From the NCBI GenBank assembly GCA_024734495.1, contig JALMQS010000326.1, positions 1 to 64,000 on the forward strand: 64,000 nt of DNA, read 5' to 3'. The notes below the pieces were generated by a model. It had not been told where the DNA came from. It made no database searches and saw nothing but the letters and a program-made list of their open reading frames with translations. This DNA is from Forficula auricularia (Eukaryota; Arthropoda; Insecta; Dermaptera; Forficulidae). A program made the translations under genes and the position numbers. Positions 56,044 through 64,000 of the stretch are shown one piece after another (position 1 is the stretch's first letter; every line of letters starts with the position of its first letter).

Positions 56044-56170
56044 TATATGTTTATTTTTATCTCTGTAAAAATGCGCATTTTTATTATCATCGCTAATCTT
56101 ATTTATTATATTATTTTTCCTTTCTTCTTGGAATCTTCTAATAATTTATCTATTTGCTTTTTATCTAAAT

Positions 56171-57064
56171 ATGGATAGTAATTTTATTATTCAATGGAAT
56201 TTGAATGGTATTTTTAATAATTTGGAAGAACTTAGATTATTAATTAAAGAATACAACCCATCGAGTAATCTGCTTGCAAAAACCCATTTGAATAATAATA
56301 AATTTTTCTATTAGAGGTTTTAACGAGATATTTTAAAAATAACGATATAGGACAAAGAGCGAAGGGCGGGGTAGCAATCCTGGTTAAATCTGCTATATTT
56401 TCGCAATCCTTGTCCATTGATACAAACCTTCAAGCCATCACGATCCGTATTTCATCCTTTATCTTTAAGCCTATGCAGTGTATATATCCCTCAAGATCAC
56501 CGTTTTTCTAGATCTGATTTGGAAGATTTGGTTATTCAACTGCCCCCTCCATTTCTTCTTCTGGGCGATTTTAACGCCAGAAGTTGCCTTTTCGAAAACA
56601 TTCCATCATCCCCCAGGGGAAAAATAATCGAGTCTTTTCTTAATTCCAACAACGTGTCGGTTTTGAATAACGATTCTCCAACCCATTTTAGCACGGCATA
56701 TGGTACCTATTCAATCATAGATCTTGTTTTTGCATCGCCGTCTATCCAAGATAGGTTTTCCTTCAAGGTACATCCTGATCTATGTAGTTCGGACCACTTT
56801 CCTATTGTTTTATCAGACAACAGAAAAATTCCTGTTACCCGAACACATGCGAGGTGGCTGGTCCGAAACGCGAATTGGCCTCTTTTCGAAAGACTATCCT
56901 TTTTTAACCAAAGCGATGATAATGAAAGCGACATTATTTTAAAGCTAGAAAATTTTAATAAAAAAATAATTAAAGCAGCCGAAATATCTATTCCAAGGTC
57001 GAAAACTAACCCTAAACGCCGTTCAGTCCCTTGGTGGTCAAAAAGAAATTCAAAATGCAATTAG
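56171..57064 (+). pseudogene. LINE ORF2, apurinic-type endonuclease segment
   Basis: ORF2 likely starts at the ATG at 56171 (MDSNFIIQWNLNG, the usual N-terminal strand with the metal-binding Asn). A stop at about 56312 and a frame change near 56455 interrupt it. The frame 56417-57064 carries GDFNA (residues 50-54), IDLVFAS (101-107) and SDHFPI (125-130), the conserved metal-binding and catalytic blocks of the EEP nuclease that nicks the target for target-primed reverse transcription. The ETH motif region falls in the damaged part: THLNNNK is seen where ETH would be, with the Glu changed. A one-base shift near 57045 separates it from the RT frame. Confidence 0.8.
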
Positions 57065-58715
57065 GGACAGGAAAAAGTCTCTTAGGCTTTTCAATGCTTC
57101 TCCTAATACACAAAACTTGATAAATTTTAAAAAACATAGGGCTCGGGCAAAATATTTGATAAAACAAGCAAAAAAGCGTTCATGGGAAGAATATATTTCG
57201 ACCATTTCGTATTCTACTCCCAGTAAGGAGGTTTGGGGTAAGATAAACAAAATAAAAGGGTCCCAGAATTTCTCGGTTAGACCTCTTCATTTTAATAACA
57301 ACCCCGTGTCTAACCCATATGAATTATCGAATATATTTGCTCGACATTTTTCCAACATTTCATCCTCACAAAATTTTAATCCTCGTTTTCTTAACATTAA
57401 AAATGCATCGGAACAAATTACTTTTAATTTCAATTCGGACAATTCCGAAATTTATAATAAGCCTTTTGGCTTATGGGAATTCGAATCAGCATTAAACTCC
57501 TCCAAAAATACCTCTCCAGGGCCGGATGGTGTTCATAATTTAATGTTGAAACATTTGCATCCGAATTCAAAATTGATTCTTTTAAATATCTTAAATGAAA
57601 TTTGGAAAAATGATTTGTTCCCTAGTCAATGGAGAAAATCAATCCTGATCCCTATCCTCAAGGCGAATAAAGATTATAAAGACGTTACGAATTATCGGCC
57701 CATTTGCATGACGAGCGTCTTATGTAAATTAATCGAACGAATGGTGAATAAGCGTTTATGGTGGCTGCTAGAGAATAAACGCCTTATTTCTAAGTATCAG
57801 TGTGGCTTTCGCCAAAATCGTTCCTGCCTCGACCACCTGGTACGTCTTGAGGATTATGTATTAAAGGGTTTTGCAAACAAACAGCACACAGTTGCCGTTT
57901 TTTTCGACCTTGAACATGCTTATGACACAACGTGGCGTCACCAGATTCTCCAAAAACTTAATAATTGGAAAATTAAGGGCCATCTTGCACTATTTATTCG
58001 TAATTTCCTCTCAGACCGTCTTTTTCAGGTTCGGGTAGGAAATACCCTATCTCGAGTAAATACCCAAGAAAATGGTTTGCCTCAGGGAAGTGTCTTAAGC
58101 ACCACTTTATTCGCTATAGCTATTGATGACATTTTGGCCAAAATCAAATACCCAATCCAAAAGTCTCTTTTTGTTGATGATTTATGTATTTATTATAAAT
58201 CTAATAATATAAATAACGTAAAAATTAAACTGCAAACGGCAATAAATGATATTGACAATTGGGCATTTGAACACGGCTTCAAAATTTCAAAAATAAAGTC
58301 TTCCTGTCTGCATTTCTGTAGACTTCGTTCCCTTCATGATGATCCTGTTTTGACACTCGACGGGAATTCGCTTACCTACTATGATCAAGTAAAATTTTTA
58401 GGCCTAATATTTGACAAAAAGATGAACTGGAGAACGCATGTTGATTATCTTATAATAAAGTGCCTTAAATCTATGAGTCTCTTGAAAGTCCTTGCTGGTT
58501 CTCATTGGGGGGCGGATTCCACCGCACTCCTGAGAGTTCACAGGGCTATAATAAGGAGCAAAATTGACTATGCTTCTCCAGTTTACGCATCGGCTCGTGA
58601 CAATGTCTTAAAAAAGCTTGACTCGATTCATAACATGGGTATTCGGATCGCATTAGGAGCCTTTAGGACTAGCCCTATAGTTAGTTTGCTAGCCGAAGCG
58701 GGTGAACCCCATTAA
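57049..58715 (+). pseudogene. LINE ORF2, reverse transcriptase segment
   Basis: 532 codons are open from 57117 and the frame extends upstream to about 57049. In order: SPGPDG (residues 133-138), NYRPI (192-196), GFR (230-232), FFDLEHAYD (262-270, first catalytic Asp), GLPQGSVLS (320-328), FVDD (352-355, the catalytic YXDD box), and KFLGLIFD. All palm residues are present, so this segment looks recently active. It copies the element RNA from the nicked target end. It ends at a frameshift near 58705, after which the reading continues in the next segment's frame. Confidence 0.85.
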
Positions 58716-59857
58716 GAATACGAAGGGACACTTTATCTTTAAATTACTTATTAAAAATCTATTCACTGCCAAATCACCCGTCATACAAAATTTTATTTGC
58801 AGTCACAAACCCGAACAAATTCTCAAAACCTAGATCTACCAAACCACTAGCTGTAAGAATGAAACATTATATTGATACCTTTGATGACACTTGTAAACAC
58901 CAGGTCGCTTTTATTAATGCCCCCAAACCCCCTTGGCTTATAAAAAAGCCTGCAGTCATATGGGACCTGCATAAATTTAACAAACAAAATACAAGCAGCG
59001 ACATCTTCCAAACGGTTTTTCAAGATGTCATCAAGAAATACCCTAATTTTTCGCTTATTTTTACTGATGGGTCGAAATCAGACAATAAAGTAGGTTGCGC
59101 TTTTAAACTCGATAGCATAGAAAGGAAATTCAAGCTGCCCGCCATCTCCAGCATTTTCACTGGGGAATTAAAAGCTATCGAGTTAGCGCTCTCCTTCATT
59201 AAACGCCATGGGTTAAATAAAAGTATAATCATTAGTGACTCTCTAAGCGCCCTCCTTGCCTTGCAGGGGTTTAATCCTCCCCATCCTTTGGTCCAGAGAA
59301 TTCAATCCCTGTATGGGGAACCGCCGGGGGACGAATGGGAAATTCTTTTAATGTGGGTGCCAGGACATAAGGGTATCGTAGGAAATGAGGCTTCAGACCT
59401 TTTAGCTAGAATGGGAGCCAACAAGTCGTCTGTTGACTTTTCCCAAACCTTTCTGGAGGACTCCTCAAGGTTTTTCAAAAACCTAATCAAGAACACCTGG
59501 ACCAAAGAATGGGAGAGGGAAAATACTCATCTCAAAAGAGTCAAACCTAAAATTAGTCCCCTTCCACTATATGCTAATATGCCTAGAAGGATGCAGACTA
59601 TCATAACACGCCTCCGAATAGGGCATTGCTTCTTCTCTCATGGATATTTGATTCGGAGAGAGGATCCCCCATGGTGTGCTACTTGCAGTTCTAGAGTCAC
59701 AGTGGACCACATCCTAATTGATTGTCCCGTATATAGTCTAGCTAGGACAGAATTTAAAATAAAAAACAAGACTATCCTAAATCTACTAGGAAGTCAAGAA
59801 AATTTTGAGAATTTGTTCGGCTTTTTAAATCGAATCCAACTCCTTAATTTGATTTAG
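58706..59857 (+). pseudogene. LINE ORF2, RNase H and zinc-binding tail
   Basis: Open from the frameshift point; the longest ATG frame (58859-59857, 332 codons) shows FTDGSK (D70), GELKAIELA (E103), SDSLSAL (D127) and VPGHKGIVGNEASD (D180), the four acidic residues and His loop of RNase H, so the domain appears catalytically complete. CATC...DHILIDC (C273, C276, H284, C289) is the C-terminal CCHC motif of LINE ORF2. The stop at 59855-59857 is probably the natural end. RNase H in this position separates I-type elements from Jockey and CR1. Confidence 0.85.
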
Positions 59858-60285
59858 CTTGTATTTTATTCTTTCTAGTCATGGCCTAACTATGGGCAGT
59901 CTTACTATCTGTGATATTATCTATTTTGTTGACTATTCTATTTATTATATATTTGTTATAGAAGCCTCTTTACAGCTTCACTGTCGTATTGTTATTTCTT
60001 ATATAGTTTATCTCTTGTTGAATTTTTTATACATTTATTTTAGTTTTCTGTTTTTCGATATAGTTTATTTCACATATCTATCAGAAGCCCCTTTACAGCT
60101 TCATTATTGTATTGTTATTTCTTATATAGTCTATCTCTCGTTGGATTTTTATACATTTATGTATCGTTAGATATATGGAAGTCCAAAAAAAAAAAAAAAA
60201 AAAATAGAGAATATAATAGAAATCCTAGGCGCTAATGACCTTAGCAGTCGATGTGCCTTTAAACCCCCAAATAATAATAATAATA
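59858..60285 (+). other. LINE 3' UTR with a tandem duplication
   Basis: A unit of about 120 bases is duplicated: GAAGCC(T/C)CTTTACAGCTTCA at 59961 and 60084, both followed by TATTGTTATTTCTTATATAG. Then come an A-run (60185-60204), GACCTTAGCAGTCGATGTGC and (AAT)n (60270-60285). The frame at 59859-60170 is an effect of the duplication. Confidence 0.75.
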
Positions 60286-60300
60286 ATCAAAAAAAATTCA

Positions 60301-61424
60301 AATCTTTACATGAGAAGTCCATGAAGGGTTGTTAAGCCAATGAGCTAAATTTTAGCAAAGAGGTTTCTTTAACTTTTTGATCCAATTTTTAGCTTTCTGT
60401 ATCAAAACATTCGCTGACAAAAAATTGGCAATTACTAAAATTCACAGAGATTTTACCGAATTTTGAAAAAGTTTTGTCTTTCTGTATCTTCACATGCCTT
60501 AATGTTCAAGTAACTATGATGATATCAGATAATTAATATTAAATTTAATCATTTTTAAAAAAGTTTCTTAAAACAATCCACAAAGATAACTATTTAAATC
60601 ATGTTTGTAGAAATGGTATTAAAATATATTTATTTTATCAATATAATGATAACTATAATAGACATAACATAACATCCAAGAGAATGTAATTCTGTTAATT
60701 TAATTTGAAAAACAAACCTCTCATCAAAGGTATGTTTTTGTAAAATAAAACTAACAATCTGTGTGTAAGTGAAGTGAAACTAAGTTCTCGAATTCTAACA
60801 TTCCAAAAGAAACAAGAATTTTATCTAAGAACGTTCTTTTCTTTAGTGTATATCCATAAATTTTGCAGATTACACCGAAATACATTCAAATTAAGTGGAG
60901 TAATAACTTTCGCTATCTCGGGACTATTTATTGCCTGTCCTGGGGGAAACATCCAACTTTCACTTACAAAAAAGATTCATTAACTTAACATGAACGCTTC
61001 TTAACCAGTTTACCATCACCGGTGGTAAAATGATACTCGTGTTTTAATAAGTTTGTCAACCCGGAAGTTGGTGTGGCTTAACGCAGCCATTTACTGGGAA
61101 TTTCAAGCGTTGTAGTTTGTAGTGAAGACATCGGCTACCATGGCATGCACTGGCAACAGAACTCGATTCCATCGAGGTGATTATCGGAGCGTGATTCCTC
61201 AAGAACAGTTATTTAGTCACTCTCGGACGCAACGCTAATGCTAAGCCATCCTGCTGACTCGGCGAATAAATTATTCGGCTGAGATATCAAACGGGGCAAG
61301 ATTCTGTTTTTATGGATGCATTTGCAATTACCTTCCCTTTAATTGTTTTTAGTAAAAACAAAGATGATTCATTCTGTATTTTTTTTATATGAAAAAATAT
61401 CATAAAATAAATGTTGTTTTACAG
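60301..61424. other. No gene recognised; balanced-composition island
   Basis: 60990-61290 is clearly less AT-rich (GTTGGTGTGGCTTAACGCAG, GGCATGCACTGGCAACAG, CGGACGCAACGCTAATG) but has stops in each frame and no repeat partner in the window. The 69-codon frame at 60774-60983 is unrecognised. Confidence 0.4.
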
Positions 61425-62069
61425 TTAAGGTAGTTGTATCACTAAATGCATTTTCTTAGGATTTTTTTGTTGAAATTTAGATACATTATTATTTAAATAA
61501 TTCTGCATTGATTGGTGTAAAACGAAATTTATGAACAATATAGTTCCGGAGATATTACTATAAATTCCAAAGTTAGAGTTTTTCAGACTCTTATAATATA
61601 AATAACTAAACCAACATTAAACAAAAACTAATAAATTTTTTAAGAAAATTTTAATTCATACTAGTTACAACCCAGTTTCTGAGATAATAATTAATAAATA
61701 ATGAAAAATTTATCTCATCCAAGTAGGAGGGGATTACACTAAAAACAAGCTGACAAAAACGCATTTATTTAACCCATTTTAGTACACTTTTTTTGACGTT
61801 TTTTCGCGCTTTCAATCGCTTCTTAAGAATTTTTGTATTATAAATCTCCCTTTATAATTTACTTTATCTGACATTTCTATGATTAAATATATACAAGCTC
61901 GGACAGCGTTGCCAGATTTTTTAAACGAGCAGTTAGTTGTACGGGAGTGACTAGTAGTGGTACATAAACAGCAAAAAGTTTTAGGCTTATGAATTATGAA
62001 TCCAAACTGTTTGTACTATATACTCTAGCATTAACTTTTTCTTCTACTGTCGCTATACAACTACCTTAA
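61425..62069. mobile_element. TIR element, TTAAGGTAGTTGTAT tips
   Basis: TTAAGGTAGTTGTAT (61425) and ATACAACTACCTTAA (ending 62069) are perfect 15-bp inverted repeats 645 bases apart. No ORF and no clear target duplication; superfamily unknown. Confidence 0.55.
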
Positions 62070-62094
62070 ACATCATAATTTATTTGAAATATTT

Positions 62095-62160
62095 GAAATG
62101 GTTAGCGCATCCTCAGCTAAAATGTAAGACGCGGGTTCGAATTCTGCCTGATGCTAAATT
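62095..62160 (+). repeat. tRNA-like sequence
   Basis: AATGGTTAGCGCATCCTCAG resembles a D-arm, and GCGGGTTCGAATTCTGC a T-arm with a good B box. The acceptor arm is not convincing, so a SINE or tRNA pseudogene is likelier than a tRNA. Confidence 0.45.
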
Positions 62161-63594
62161 TCATTTTTCCTTTTCAATGAAAAAATAATAATGAAATGAT
62201 TTATTAAACTGCAGAATTTGCAAGCTAAATCATGCATTTAGTAAGATTTTTTCTAATAAAATCAACAAATACTTTATAAAAATCTGTAAGGATGGAGTAT
62301 TTATTCAACCATAATTCACTCAACAGGTTTCGGTAAAATTCGGTTCATTTGTTTTCTTCGAAATGGCTATTTTATATTGAACTTGTCTTTTTGTTTGCTA
62401 AAGTGAGATAATGATAGAAATGAGTTTTCAATGCTATTTATTTATATTTCCATTAAAAAATACTTATTTGATTGATTGATTTATTTTATTTTTTAATGCA
62501 ATCGAATGTAAGAAGGGGCGAACAAGTAAGATGCAGCTCATTTTATATTAAAAATTGGTCCTACAAATGATTAAATACACGAAAAAAGATTTTTAAAGTA
62601 ATTCGATATTATTCATAGTTGAAGAACCGAAAAGGTAACATTTTCAGACTAAATAGATTTTAGATCAAAAGGGTAAGAAATTAATTGATGTTTGTTTTCG
62701 AGACTAAGTTTTATTAGTATTATTATTGGAGGTTTAAAGGCCATTAGCTGCCTAAAGAGACTAAGTAAGATAGACTTCAAAAAGCTAATAGTTATCTTTT
62801 GTCCAAAGAAAATTCTAAGGAAGCTGAAATTTTGAAGGGTGGGAGAAATCACAGGATTCACTCTTAGCTTACATCTGGTTGCGGTCAATTTAGAGAAGTT
62901 CCGAAGCTATTCATTTGTCATTACTTCTGCCTCCGTGACTTCTAGAGATTTGAACTTTCAATCTGCCTACTTTTTGGACTTTTGCAATCTCCAGCTCTTT
63001 ATGGTAAGATCCGACTGGACAAATATCTTCACACTCACCCTTCTTCTACTGAACACTTTGTTCATTTCAGTGAATGCAAGATTCAATCATCTTGTGATAT
63101 GATTCGATCATATTTTTTCCTTCTTGCATTATAAAGAAGAAACAAAAATCTTAATGAGTAGGAAAATTACGTAAGGTTATTTTAATTTAACCAATTCGTA
63201 ATACATCTCCATTTCAATAGTTTCGAGTTTCGGAGTTAAAAACTATTAGTCTATGCGTCTAAGCTCTAAGGCAACGTTTCTCTAACTATGGTTCTCAGGA
63301 AAAAATAGCGGTCCCAGAAAATATTAGATTGGGCACGTTCAACATAAGGATTTCATAAAAGATTATGGAAATTAATTCCAATAACAAAACGAGTGACTGA
63401 GTCAACTTTTCAAGAGTGAGGGAAGATTGTAAATAATATAAAATCTCGATCAGCATTAAATAGCTGGATCTTTTTCTGAATTGTGCAAAGAAATGGAAAG
63501 TGATTATAAACATCTTCTGATACCTACATTGTGAATCGCGATATCAGTATACCAATTTTAAGCGAACTAAAGAAGATTTATTCATAAAATATAG
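62161..63594. other. Unrecognised; possible short exon or chance frame
   Basis: An 87-codon plus-strand frame (62839-63102) has a hydrophobic segment (IFTLTLLLLNTLFISV) and less biased composition. Without homology or splice signals I cannot call it a gene. Confidence 0.3.
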
Positions 63595-63880
63595 CATCTC
63601 ACGCCAAAATTTCGCCTTTTTGCCCCCCCCCCCCTCGTCACGCTGCGTCATATATTCTGGAACCCCCTAACAAATATAACGTCACAAAAGTTAGACCTTT
63701 CACCTATAAACGATTTGTTGGTGACAAGTTAAGAAAAATATTAAAACGAAATTGATGAACTGCCAACGTCACGTTTTCTTAGATCCCCCTTACCCCTTGT
63801 CACATATTATCACGCTAAGCAATATGCTTCCCTCCCCCTGGTTGCGCATGCATTTTATGAATGGCCCCTTTTCTACTTAT
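63595..63880. repeat. Dispersed repeat with C-runs and TCACG motifs
   Basis: CACGCCAAAATTTCGCC, CCCCCCCCCC, CGTCACGCTGCGTCATATAT, AACGTCACGTTTTCTTAGAT and CCTTGTCACATATTATCACG resemble a widespread insect repeat type built around GTCACG blocks. No second copy in the window. Confidence 0.35.
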
Positions 63881-64000
63881 AGTGCATTTTAATATAAAAT
63901 CGTTTTTTACTTCTCAAGTTTGTTATATATTAGAATGACAAGCGAGTAAGTGGATATAGATGAATGTTTTTATTGAACTTGTCAGAATATGTAAAACATA

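Larger units (their letters stand above)
54569..60285 (+). mobile_element. Nearly full-length I-type non-LTR retrotransposon (LINE), disabled
   Basis: 5.7 kb with 5' UTR, ORF1 with CCHC knuckles, ORF2 with endonuclease, RT and RNase H, and a 3' end (GTGCCTTTAAACCC)-(AAT)n. A TAA-type simple-repeat tail and RNase H are typical of the I clade. The flanks match: ATC-A(11)-TTCA at 54551-54568 and ATC-A(8)-TTCA at 60286-60300, a target duplication with A-run slippage, so the 5' end is intact. The 5' end has GGTCG near +27 to +31, compatible with a downstream promoter element. Confidence 0.85.

Noticed and set aside
56707..57060. 117-codon minus-strand frame
   Set aside because: Antisense of the LINE endonuclease, whose motifs are clear on the plus strand.
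61425..62069. piggyBac element, because the tips include TTAA
   Set aside because: TTAA here is part of the inverted repeat itself and the next bases (GGTAG) do not fit CCYT tips; superfamily left open.

Overview
The window is AT-rich eukaryotic DNA made almost wholly of transposable elements and their remains. I see no intact host gene, no operon structure and no bacterial signal. The element mix (a Gypsy-type LTR element, an I-type LINE with RNase H, hAT, piggyBac, mariner-like and Helitron-type DNA elements, tRNA-derived SINEs) suggests an arthropod, probably an insect. That assignment is inference; no gene here fixes the species.

Layout. 1-9550: one LTR retrotransposon with very long LTRs (about 3.6 kb each, TG...CA). 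The 5' LTR lacks only its first 4 bases at the window edge. The short internal region has a tRNA-Ala-like primer site and one open frame that joins a Gag-like coiled coil to the end of an integrase; there is no protease, reverse transcriptase or RNase H. 9551-12300: an (AT)n run, then an element carrying 119-bp satellite units in both orientations and ending in a hairpin (Helentron-like). 12600-38100: palindromic (foldback) elements, tRNA-derived repeats, a SINE with target duplication, hAT fragments, a Helitron 3' end with a short ORF, a 5S rRNA-like fragment, two palindromes of about 1 kb and a mariner-like relic. 38100-44550: a second Helentron-like element interrupted by a hAT MITE, then three hAT elements with 7-8 bp target duplications. 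44550-53440: mostly unrecognised AT-rich DNA with scattered repeats, a tRNA-like palindrome, two related hAT MITEs and a second Helitron end. 53440-54280: a piggyBac-type element. 54569-60285: a nearly full-length I-type LINE disabled by frameshifts. 60300-64000: mostly unrecognised, with one TIR element and a tRNA-like sequence.

The most interesting signal is a recurring RNA-like motif, CTGAAGA + stem-loop + GAAA, which is the catalytic core pattern of hammerhead ribozymes. It occurs at least nine times in several unrelated sequence contexts. The best copies also have a complementary helix I and a GUC or AUA cleavage triplet. Three families carry it as a divergent, outward-facing pair in the two arms of a palindrome. 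This resembles the hammerhead-bearing terminal repeats of Penelope-like elements or retrozymes, but no associated reverse transcriptase is visible. A 119-bp satellite in the same window carries a half-decayed version.
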